DNA from: a virus
DNA length: 54,986 nt
IMG/VR virus record: IMGVR_UViG_3300009034_003919
Span: 1-54,986 of that record
Strand: one strand, 5' to 3'
The number at the start of each line of letters is the position of its first letter. The stretch's first letter is position 1. A program made the translations under genes and the position numbers. The notes beneath the pieces are model-generated. The model did no database searches. It was not told the DNA's origin and was given only the letters and a program-made list of their open reading frames with translations. Of the stretch, positions 21,934 through 28,673 are shown one piece after another.

Positions 21934-22245
21934 ATGAAAGGACGGTTCCGCAGGCGCAAAAGGCCTCCGTTCAAGGTCCGGATCTGGGATCTCCTGGCCC
22001 TGGAGACGCAGCTCTTCTTGATTCAGCGGGGTTTCGTGGATCCTGAGCTGATCTTGGTGGATACCGAGGCCGCCCAAATGCCTCGTCTCCTCCTCATGGA
22101 AACCCGCGAGGAGTTGGAGCGAATCATGCGCGAGAAGCCCCGATACTGCATCTTTCAGCCCTCGCTTCGAGGCCTGAGATCCTCGAAAGTGTCCTTCCAG
22201 GATCCCGTGGGAAGAAATGACCGAGCCCATCATCGGAAGCCTTGA
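21934..22245 (+). CDS. Hypothetical protein upstream of the late regulator
   Basis: ATG 21934 follows GGAGG. The 103-residue product has a basic N-terminus (KGRFRRRKRPPFKVRIW) and a helical core (LLALETQLFLIQRGFVDPELILVD). It overlaps the sigma-region-4-like gene by 29 bases, so the two may act together. No family is recognised. Confidence 0.6.
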   Translation: MKGRFRRRKRPPFKVRIWDLLALETQLFLIQRGFVDPELILVDTEAAQMPRLLLMETREELERIMREKPRYCIFQPSLRGLRSSKVSFQDPVGRNDRAHHRKP

Positions 22246-22576
22246 GCGGGAGGAGGCCAAGGCATTGGGGATCATCCCTGACCGGAGCAGAAGATCGGAG
22301 GTGGCCTTCTTTGTCCGGCTGGCCCTGACGGATTACGCCGTGAGGATGTACGATGAGAACGAGGGGATCCAGTTGGCTAATCGATTCATTTCCTATCTAG
22401 AGGTCCTTCAAGCTTTGGGGACCCTCCCGGCTAACGTGCAGGCGATTATGATTGCCTATTATGGCAGCGAGATGACCCAGGAGGAGGTGGCGGAGACCTT
22501 CAGGGTATCAGTGAGCACGCTCAAAAATTGGCTAAGACAAGGGTTAGATCAGATGGTGGAAATGATTTGGGATTGA
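22217..22576 (+). CDS. Sigma-region-4-like / ArpU-type late transcription regulator
   Basis: The protein has 119 residues. The C-terminal half is a sigma-70 region-4-type helix-turn-helix (LPANVQAIMIAYYGSEMTQEEVAETFRVSVSTLKNWLRQGLDQM). It stands just before the late promoter and terminator (22608-22683), the place of Q, ArpU or RinA-like late activators in many siphoviruses. I infer that it switches on the late operon. Confidence 0.75.
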   Translation: MTEPIIGSLEREEAKALGIIPDRSRRSEVAFFVRLALTDYAVRMYDENEGIQLANRFISYLEVLQALGTLPANVQAIMIAYYGSEMTQEEVAETFRVSVSTLKNWLRQGLDQMVEMIWD

Positions 22577-22607
22577 TTTTCCGCTTGCCCTTTTTGTCTT
22601 TTTTGTC

Positions 22608-22635
22608 TGGACAGACGACGAAGCGGTGATATACT
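22608..22635 (+). promoter_or_regulatory. Late-operon promoter
   Basis: TGGACA (22608-22613) and TATACT (22630-22635) are spaced by 16 bases. The predicted start is near 22642, about 18 bases ahead of a terminator hairpin. The gap also holds long T runs upstream (22590-22606). Confidence 0.65.
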
Positions 22636-22659
22636 ATTAAGATAGAGCAATTCCGCACA

Positions 22660-22683
22660 GCCGCCGATCGGGCGGCTTTTTCT
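22660..22683 (+). terminator. Leader terminator/attenuator before the late genes
   Basis: GCCGCC (22660-22665) pairs with GGCGGC (22671-22676), with TTTTTCT following. It ends four bases before the first late gene (22687). A transcript from the promoter at 22608 would be a roughly 40-base RNA unless antiterminated. Confidence 0.8.
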
Positions 22684-22686
22684 ATT

Positions 22687-23028
22687 ATGGCTAAAGCAAA
22701 GTGGGTTAAGCGAGAGGAAGAGGCCGCCGAATATCTCGGCGGCTTTCGCACTACCAAGAAGTTCCGCGGTAACTCCTGTCCCGATATCGGGATCCCGGGC
22801 CATGAGAACCTGAGGATAGACCTCAAGAATGGCGCCAGGTTTCGACATCACACCCTCTTCCGAGAGGTCGAGCAGAAGTACGTACGCCGGGCCGACGAGG
22901 AGGCGGTGCTCGTGACCTGGCTTTGGGACGAGTCCGTGGAGGAGATGCTGGTGGTGATCCCAGTGAGATTGTTCAAGGAACTCCTGGGGCAGGACGTTCA
23001 GTTGCCCATGCGTGCGGCGGTCGTCTAA
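22687..23028 (+). CDS. PD-(D/E)xK-like nuclease, possible Holliday-junction resolvase type
   Basis: The protein has 113 residues. KFRGNSCPDIGIPGHENLRIDLKNG gives the PD..DxK arrangement of a restriction-endonuclease-like fold, followed by HHTLFREVEQKYVRRADEEAVLVTW. Small proteins of this type near phage packaging genes may resolve junctions or cleave DNA. The first gene of the late operon lies only three bases past the attenuator T-run, so its ribosome site is poor. Its last 15 bases overlap the 5' end of the tRNA-like sequence. Confidence 0.6.
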   Translation: MAKAKWVKREEEAAEYLGGFRTTKKFRGNSCPDIGIPGHENLRIDLKNGARFRHHTLFREVEQKYVRRADEEAVLVTWLWDESVEEMLVVIPVRLFKELLGQDVQLPMRAAVV

Positions 23029-23083
23029 GCAGGACGCCTGTCTTCCAGGCAGGAAATGGGGGTTCGAATCCCACCTCGCCGCT
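23014..23083 (+). tRNA. tRNA-Gly(TCC)-like gene
   Basis: Acceptor GCGGCGG (23014-23020) pairs with TCGCCGC (23076-23082; one G-U). The D stem is GTCT/GGAC with a short loop AAGCA lacking the usual GG. Anticodon stem CCTGT/GCAGG encloses loop CTTCCAG with anticodon TCC (23044-23046). The T arm GGGGG-TTCGAAT-CCC(A)CC carries a bulged A, and U73 follows, as in Gly tRNAs. The reduced D loop and the bulge suggest a degenerate or specialised tRNA. The next bases CCCA nearly give an encoded CCA. Confidence 0.55.
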
Positions 23084-23092
23084 CCCAGTGAG

Positions 23093-23713
23093 ATGTCGGT
23101 CAAAGACCTGATACTGAAGCCCATACCGGGGAGGATCGCCAAGAGGCTGATCGTCGAGAACCACTACAGCCACGCCTGGCCGGCAGGGGGAGGCAGGGCG
23201 CCCTTCGGCGTCTTCTGTGACGATGCGCTGAGGGGGTGCATCGTCTACTCTATGGGAGCCTGCTCGCAGGCACATCTGTTAGTAGAGGGCACCTCTCGCT
23301 TTCAATACCTGGAACTGACCAGGCTCTGGCTGCACGACAGCCTGGGGAAGAACGCTGAGAGCCGCGTGATCGCTCTCAGCATCAGGCTTCTGAAGAAACA
23401 TGCCCCCTGGCTGAAGTGGCTGGTCAGTTACGCCGACCCAAATGTGGGTCACCAGGGGACGATCTACCAGGCCACAAATTGGCTCTACACAGGACTGGCA
23501 GGGCAGGAAGCTCAGCTGGTGCTTGACGGGAAGGTCACGCACCGCCGAACGATCAGCAGCCGCTACGGCTCGTCGGACAGAAAGTACCTGGAGAGTCTGG
23601 GGATCAAGGTGGAGACGCAGGCAATCTTGGGCAAGCACCGCTACATCTATTTCCTCGATCCCTCGTGGGGACCTCGCTTGTGCGTGCCGGTCCTGCCTTA
23701 TCCGAGAGCGTGA
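23093..23713 (+). CDS. Mom-like DNA adenine modification protein
   Basis: I chose ATG 23093; the frame is open further upstream through the tRNA. The 206-residue protein matches phage Mom homologs of the acetyltransferase superfamily: RLIVENHYSHAWP, GCIVYSMGACS, LELTRLWLHDSLGKNAESRVI, WLVSYADPNVGHQGTIYQATNW. Mu Mom makes a carbamoylmethyl-type adenine modification that protects phage DNA from restriction. The next gene, two bases on, is ParB-like, a pairing seen in other Mom-bearing phages. I infer antirestriction of packaged DNA. Confidence 0.8.
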   Translation: MSVKDLILKPIPGRIAKRLIVENHYSHAWPAGGGRAPFGVFCDDALRGCIVYSMGACSQAHLLVEGTSRFQYLELTRLWLHDSLGKNAESRVIALSIRLLKKHAPWLKWLVSYADPNVGHQGTIYQATNWLYTGLAGQEAQLVLDGKVTHRRTISSRYGSSDRKYLESLGIKVETQAILGKHRYIYFLDPSWGPRLCVPVLPYPRA

Positions 23714-23714
23714 A

Positions 23715-24377
23715 ATGGACAGAGTCGCCTTCAACGTGGAGCCGACCTGGGTTCCCATCGATAGCCTTAGGCCCAATTCTTGGAACGTCAACGAGATGAC
23801 GCCCGAGAAGGAAGACGCACTGCGGAAGAGCATCCAGGAAGATGGGCTGGTGGCTCAGCTGATCGAATGTCTGCCAGACGGGACCATCATCGACGGAGAG
23901 CATCGCTGGAAGGTCCTCAAGGAGTTGGGCGCCGAGAAGGTGCCGGTCGTCTATTCGGAGCTCTCCGAGGAAGACGCAAGGCTTGCGACGCTGAGGCGCA
24001 ACCTGGTGCGGGGAGAGCCTGAGCTAGGAGGTCTGGGCCGGGAGCTGGTCTTTCTGACGGAGCAGTTCGGCAAAGATGAGGTCCTCCTCGACTTGGCAAT
24101 CGGCGAGGACGAGCTGAAGGATCTGATCGCCCTGTTCGAGAGCGCGCCAGAGGATTTTGGAGATCTCTTCGCTGGCATAGATCCCCGAGCGGAAGGGCGA
24201 TTCTTCCAGATGACCTTCGTCCTGAGCAAACGCCAGACCAGGATCGTCCAGGAGGCGCTTCGCATCCTGAGGGAGAAGGTGAACCCGACCTCGGAGGACA
24301 ACCCTAATCTCAAGGGTAATTGCCTGGAGTGGATGGCGACGGCAACGGTACTAGCCGCTGGGAAAGAGGCAGGATAG
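23715..24377 (+). CDS. ParB-like nuclease-fold protein next to Mom
   Basis: The protein has 220 residues. The N-terminal ParB-type domain shows VPIDSLRPNSWNVNEMT, LIECLPDGTIIDGEHRWKVLKELG and ARLATLRRNLVRGEPE. The C-terminal part (FQMTFVLSKRQTRIVQEALRIL) is a separate small domain found in phage ParB-like proteins. It probably works with Mom or with terminase, whose small subunit starts two bases after its stop. Confidence 0.8.
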   Translation: MDRVAFNVEPTWVPIDSLRPNSWNVNEMTPEKEDALRKSIQEDGLVAQLIECLPDGTIIDGEHRWKVLKELGAEKVPVVYSELSEEDARLATLRRNLVRGEPELGGLGRELVFLTEQFGKDEVLLDLAIGEDELKDLIALFESAPEDFGDLFAGIDPRAEGRFFQMTFVLSKRQTRIVQEALRILREKVNPTSEDNPNLKGNCLEWMATATVLAAGKEAG

Positions 24378-24378
24378 T

Positions 24379-24873
24379 GTGGCCGGGCGAAAGCGGGAGA
24401 TCCCCTGGGAGAAGATCAGGAACGAGTACATCACGGCCATCCCCAAGCGCAGCTACCGAGAGTTGGCCGCCAAATACAAGGTCAGTCTCCGCCGATTGGG
24501 GGAACGAGGAAGCGAAGAGAAATGGGTCCAACGTCGAAAGCAGCACTGGAACAAAATCGCCACAAAATCGCTACAAAAGACAGTAGATCAAATCGCCGAA
24601 GAGATCGCCGACATGAACGTTCGGCATGTCACGGCTGGCCGGGAATTGTTGGCCGCGGGGCGAAGCCGGCTCAGGAACCTTCTGGAGAGAGCGAAGGAGC
24701 TGAAAGGACGCCTGGAGCAAGAGGACCTGGCCACCGGCCAAGCTCTGAAAGCCATAGAGCTGGGGGTGAAGATCGAGCGATTGGCCCGGGGAGAACCGAC
24801 GGAGATCGGCAAAGAGGTCATCACGTTCCAGGACCTCATAACCAAAGCCAAGGAAGATGGTGAGAGCGAGTGA
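24379..24873 (+). CDS. terS: Terminase small subunit
   Basis: GTG 24379 starts a 164-residue protein with an N-terminal helix-turn-helix (IRNEYITAIPKRSYRELAAKYKVSLRRL) and a long helical C-terminal region, as usual for DNA-recognising small terminases. The position immediately before the large subunit, overlapping it by 17 bases, supports the call. Confidence 0.75.
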   Translation: MAGRKREIPWEKIRNEYITAIPKRSYRELAAKYKVSLRRLGERGSEEKWVQRRKQHWNKIATKSLQKTVDQIAEEIADMNVRHVTAGRELLAAGRSRLRNLLERAKELKGRLEQEDLATGQALKAIELGVKIERLARGEPTEIGKEVITFQDLITKAKEDGESE

Positions 24874-26230
24874 TGCCCGGATCATCGTTGAACGGTGCCA
24901 GAGGGATCCAGAGTTCTTCCAGCGGGAGATATTGGGTTGGGATCCATGGGAGAAACAGGTCGAGATCGCCGAATCCGTCAGGGATCACAAGAAGACGGCC
25001 GTCAGGAGCTGCCACGATTCGGGCAAAACCGCAGACGCGGCCAGGATCGGGCTCTGGTTCCTCTATGTCTTCCAGCCTTCGATCGTCTTAACAACGGCTC
25101 CCACCTTCCGCCAGGTGGAGGAGCTCCTCTGGCGGGAGATAAGGGCCGCATATAACAATAGCCGGGTCCCCCTCGGTGGGGAGATGTACCGGACGCCGAA
25201 GCTCAACCTGGATGATGACTGGTACGCTTTGGGGCTGAGCACCGACGATCCCGAGAAGTTCCAGGGCTTTCATAGCGTGAACATCCTCCTGATCGGGGAC
25301 GAGGCCGGCGGGGTGCCAGAGGACATCTTCATCGCAGCCGATACGTCGTTGACGACGGTCAATGCGCGGGAGCTGCTCATCGGCAACCCTTCATCGACCA
25401 GCGGGCGGTTCTACGATGCCTTTCACAGCAAGAGGCACCTTTACAACTGCATCCACATCTCGGCTTTCATGACTCCCAATCTCACGGAAGGGAAGATCGT
25501 CCGGCCCTATCTCATCATCCCATCGTGGGTCGAGGAGAAACGCAACGAATGGGGAGAGGATTCCCCTCTCTATCAGATCAAGGTCTTGGGAGAGTTCCCG
25601 GCGGGGACCATGGACACGGTGATCGCGCTTGCTTGGCTGGAAGCGGCAACCCAGAGATCTCTGGACCCGGGCGGTGGGGCCCCGGAGATCGGATGCGACG
25701 TGGCCCGTTTCGGCGACGACATGACCAGCCTGGCGGTGCGCCAGGGACCGGTGCTCCTCCATCTGGAGAGCCACAGCAAGAGGGATACCATGTGGACCGC
25801 GGGCCGGTGCATCGAGCTCCGGAGGGAATGGAAGGCCGGGAGCATCAAAGTGGACGACACGGGCGTCGGGGGCGGCGTGACCGATAGGCTCAGGGAGCAG
25901 GACGAGCCGGTGGTGGGGATCAATGCCGCCGACAAGCCCTCGGATCCGGAGCGGTATCCCAACCTTCGCTCGGAGCTGTGGTTCATGATGGCGGAGAGAG
26001 CCAAGGAGGGAAGACTCGACACTTCAAGGATTCCCCAGAGCCAGCGGAGTTCGTTGGAGTCACAGCTGACCGGCCCCAAGTACAAGATCGACTCACATGG
26101 CAGGCGGGTGGTGGAGAAGAAGTCGGAGATCAAAAAGAGACTGGGCAGGAGCCCAGATGATGCGGATGCGGTTATATTGGCCTTCGCGCCGGCCATGGAA
26201 CGGGAGCCGACCGGCGGATTCCTTTTCTGA
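24857..26230 (+). CDS. terL: Terminase large subunit
   Basis: The protein has 457 residues. The ATPase half has an atypical Walker A SCHDSGKT (51-58) and Walker B ILLIGDEAGG. The RNase H-like nuclease half has CDVARFGDDMTSLAV, VDDTGVGGGV and SPDDADAVILAF with its acidic residues. It drives DNA packaging into proheads and cuts concatemers. All motifs are present and the length is usual. Confidence 0.92.
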   Translation: MVRASDARIIVERCQRDPEFFQREILGWDPWEKQVEIAESVRDHKKTAVRSCHDSGKTADAARIGLWFLYVFQPSIVLTTAPTFRQVEELLWREIRAAYNNSRVPLGGEMYRTPKLNLDDDWYALGLSTDDPEKFQGFHSVNILLIGDEAGGVPEDIFIAADTSLTTVNARELLIGNPSSTSGRFYDAFHSKRHLYNCIHISAFMTPNLTEGKIVRPYLIIPSWVEEKRNEWGEDSPLYQIKVLGEFPAGTMDTVIALAWLEAATQRSLDPGGGAPEIGCDVARFGDDMTSLAVRQGPVLLHLESHSKRDTMWTAGRCIELRREWKAGSIKVDDTGVGGGVTDRLREQDEPVVGINAADKPSDPERYPNLRSELWFMMAERAKEGRLDTSRIPQSQRSSLESQLTGPKYKIDSHGRRVVEKKSEIKKRLGRSPDDADAVILAFAPAMEREPTGGFLF

Positions 26231-26246
26231 GGCTGAGGAGTAAGAG

Positions 26247-28061
26247 ATGCCAGAGATTCAAACCCAGGTATCCAAACAGGTCAAGGCGTTTCCAGCGACG
26301 ATCTCCCGCGGCGCGATACCGCATCTGATTGGCTGGAGGTCCTTTTACACACGTCATGGCTATCTGACGACCTACCAGATGCGGAGGATTGGAAACTGGG
26401 GTTTGCCCGGCGCGGCCAAGGCCACGTTAATTCACCAGATGACGGGTCTGAGCTTTCAGATATTGAATGCCGAGAAGGAAGAGGATCAGCAGACCGAGTA
26501 TTACACCCTGCTCATCGAGCACGCCAATGACGGGGTGGGCGGCCCCCTGGTCTTCTTCAACCGGGTGGCCGACGACATCGTGACGGCCCTCGAGGGGGGG
26601 CCCTTTGAGATCGTCAGGACGGACGAGGGCATCCCCGTCGCTCTCTACAACGTGGACGCCTGCACCATCAGGCCCACTTTCGACCCCGAGACCCCGTTCT
26701 ACCAGAAGGCCCCCTACACGGCCGAGTGGATCCCCTTCGCGCGGGACGAACTCGCCCAGATCCTCTGGTATCCCTTCACCGAAATAGAAAGTTCCTTCTT
26801 CTCCCGCTCCCCCATCCAGCTGGCTTACGTGGCCATAAGCATCCTCGCTGACGGTGATGACTACAACATGCGTCTCCTCAAGGAGGTCATCCCCCAGGGC
26901 ATCCTGAACCTGGGCCCGGGTTTCGACATCAAGAAGGCCCGGGAGTGGAAGAAGGCCTGGGACGAAGCCAAAGAGGGTGGCCGGCTCGGTGATCTAGGTC
27001 TTCTGTGGGGCACGGATAAGGCTGAGTTCATCCGCCTCTATCCTCCCCCGAAAGATATGGGCTTCGAGAACCTGGAGCACTGGTACTCGACGATCATCGC
27101 CGCCGCCTTCGAGATGTCCATCCTGGACCTGGGGATCCTGACCAAGGTATCGACCAAAGCGGCCGCCGAATCGCAGGAGAGGGTGAGCAAGCGCCAGGGG
27201 CTCCGCCACCTGATGCAGTTGATCAAACACGCCATGGAACTGTACGTCCTGCCGGAGGGTTACATCTTCGAGTGGGAGGATATCGACCCCACCGACGAGA
27301 AAGATGAGGCCCAGATCCAGCGCACCAGGGCCTTCGCGGTGAAGATGCTTTGCGACGCGCTGGGCCCGGAGGTTGGCCCACAGGAAGCGGCGAGGCAGGG
27401 GTTGCTCACCCAGGAAACCAGGGAAGCTCTGGAAGGAATCCAAAAGTCCCGCGCACATAAACGTAGTAAAAGCCATCATTTCGAGAAGGTTCCTATCGCC
27501 CCCCTCACCAACCTGATGGCCGAGATGCAGGAGGCTGTCGAGAAGCTGGTCAAAGCACTCCAGGAAGACGAGATCACCCTGGCCACTTTCGAGGAGGGGA
27601 TGAGGGAGATTCTGGGGCAATACTACCTCCACGTCTACGAGGCGGTCGAGGGTGAACCGTCGCCGGAGGTGGACTATTTCCTCGAGCTCTTGCTGGAGGA
27701 GGAATACGGCTACCTGGAGGGCTTCGTCAGGGATCTCCGCCAGGAGATCGAGAGCACGGGGACCGTCGGAGGCAAGGCCATGTCCCGGGCTTCCCTCTAC
27801 ATCACCCATCTCAACAGCGCCTGGCAACGGGTAGTCATCGAGAAGCTGCCTGCGCTCGAGGTGGATCTGGAGTATATCGTTATCTGGCACGTGACGCCGG
27901 GGGCGGAGCACTGCCAAACCTGCCTGATGATGGCCCAGGGAGGGCCCTATACCTTGGAGCAGCTCCGGAAGATCAACATCTTCCCGGGACACAACACTGA
28001 CTGCCGAGCCAATTGCCTCTGCTATTTGGAGATTAAGAGGAGAAAGAGGAAGGAAGAATGA
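26247..28061 (+). CDS. Portal protein fused to MuF-type head morphogenesis domain
   Basis: The protein has 604 residues. The first 400 are portal-like (GWRSFYTRHGYLTTYQMRRIG, a KYPFTEIESS-type patch, FEMSILDLGILTKVS). The C-terminal 150 contain a MuF-like segment (SRASLYITHLNSAWQRV, EHCQTCLMMAQGGPY, FPGHNTDCRANCLCYLE) with the usual Cys/His set. In many phages these are two genes; here they are one. The portal forms the DNA entry ring and MuF proteins sit inside the head. Confidence 0.8.
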   Translation: MPEIQTQVSKQVKAFPATISRGAIPHLIGWRSFYTRHGYLTTYQMRRIGNWGLPGAAKATLIHQMTGLSFQILNAEKEEDQQTEYYTLLIEHANDGVGGPLVFFNRVADDIVTALEGGPFEIVRTDEGIPVALYNVDACTIRPTFDPETPFYQKAPYTAEWIPFARDELAQILWYPFTEIESSFFSRSPIQLAYVAISILADGDDYNMRLLKEVIPQGILNLGPGFDIKKAREWKKAWDEAKEGGRLGDLGLLWGTDKAEFIRLYPPPKDMGFENLEHWYSTIIAAAFEMSILDLGILTKVSTKAAAESQERVSKRQGLRHLMQLIKHAMELYVLPEGYIFEWEDIDPTDEKDEAQIQRTRAFAVKMLCDALGPEVGPQEAARQGLLTQETREALEGIQKSRAHKRSKSHHFEKVPIAPLTNLMAEMQEAVEKLVKALQEDEITLATFEEGMREILGQYYLHVYEAVEGEPSPEVDYFLELLLEEEYGYLEGFVRDLRQEIESTGTVGGKAMSRASLYITHLNSAWQRVVIEKLPALEVDLEYIVIWHVTPGAEHCQTCLMMAQGGPYTLEQLRKINIFPGHNTDCRANCLCYLEIKRRKRKEE

Positions 28062-28357
28062 ACCGCAGAGAGTTTCTGAAATCCATGTTGATCATGGCCG
28101 GGGCCTGTTCTCTGGGACTCATAAGGCCGGCTCCTCCTATGGTCCAACTAATCGTGACCGACCCGCAAGGCAAAGTCACCAGCACGATACGGCCCCTCCA
28201 CGTCATCACCGGCGTCGGAGAGGTATGGCACACCGAGAACATCTTCGATTTCGATTCCATGCCGGTGTGGGAGAAAGGGGCCCTGCCGACGCGTTTCTTT
28301 TGCAACCCCCGCATAGCAGGGAGAATGGCTTCATTCATCGAAAGGGCGTGGGGATGA
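28058..28357 (+). CDS. Small protein with twin-arginine signal
   Basis: Its start is coupled to the portal gene by ATGA. The 99-residue product begins MNRREFLKSMLIMAGACSLG: RREFLK plus a moderate hydrophobic stretch is a good Tat motif. The mature part (PMVQLIVTDPQGKVTSTIRPL, FDFDSMPVWEKG) has no recognised family. An exported protein within the head gene cluster is odd. A virion or periplasmic exclusion role is conceivable. Confidence 0.6.
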   Translation: MNRREFLKSMLIMAGACSLGLIRPAPPMVQLIVTDPQGKVTSTIRPLHVITGVGEVWHTENIFDFDSMPVWEKGALPTRFFCNPRIAGRMASFIERAWG

Positions 28358-28578
28358 CACAACAGCCTATGACGTGGGCGAAGATAAAGGCAGCCGCGCT
28401 CGACGGGAATCATCCATTGGTCAACGAGGCGGAGCGGAAGATCAAATGTCCACGTTGCGGGCAGTGGCAATCGGAGGCGGACTATCAGTACTCCGCCGTC
28501 ATGCCCGAATACTTCGCCTATTTGGTGCCCATCCGCAAGTGCCTGAAGTGCGGACATTTCTTTGCGGTGGTGATCTAG
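28354..28578 (+). CDS. Zinc-ribbon protein
   Basis: ATG 28354 overlaps the previous stop (ATGA). The 74 residues contain KIKCPRCGQWQS and KCLKCGHFFAVV, a zinc ribbon. It ends just before a strong terminator. The function is unknown. Confidence 0.65.
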   Translation: MTQQPMTWAKIKAAALDGNHPLVNEAERKIKCPRCGQWQSEADYQYSAVMPEYFAYLVPIRKCLKCGHFFAVVI

Positions 28579-28605
28579 GATAGAAGATAGAGGTTAGGAG
28601 TCAGG

Positions 28606-28634
28606 GGGCCGGATATCTCCGGCCCTTTTGCTTT
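28606..28634 (+). terminator. Intrinsic terminator inside the head gene block
   Basis: GGGCCGGA (28606-28613) pairs with TCCGGCCC (28618-28625), with TTTTGCTTT following. It separates the portal block from the protease-scaffold and capsid genes, so late transcription must pass it or restart. Confidence 0.85.
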
Positions 28635-28659
28635 GGCCTGCCCTGGCACGTGGCAGGCC
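28635..28659 (+). other. Hairpin in the leader of the scaffold/protease gene
   Basis: GGCCTGCC (28635-28642) and GGCAGGCC (28652-28659) form a perfect 8-base stem right before the ribosome site GGGAGGTGA. It could protect or control the mRNA for the head-maturation protein. Confidence 0.5.
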
Positions 28660-28673
28660 AGGGAGGTGACGAG

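Noticed and set aside
26994-27992. A 332-codon open frame on the minus strand
   Set aside because: It lies wholly inside the portal gene, whose sequence shows clear family motifs. The antisense frame is open because of G+C-biased codon positions and its translation has no recognisable pattern.
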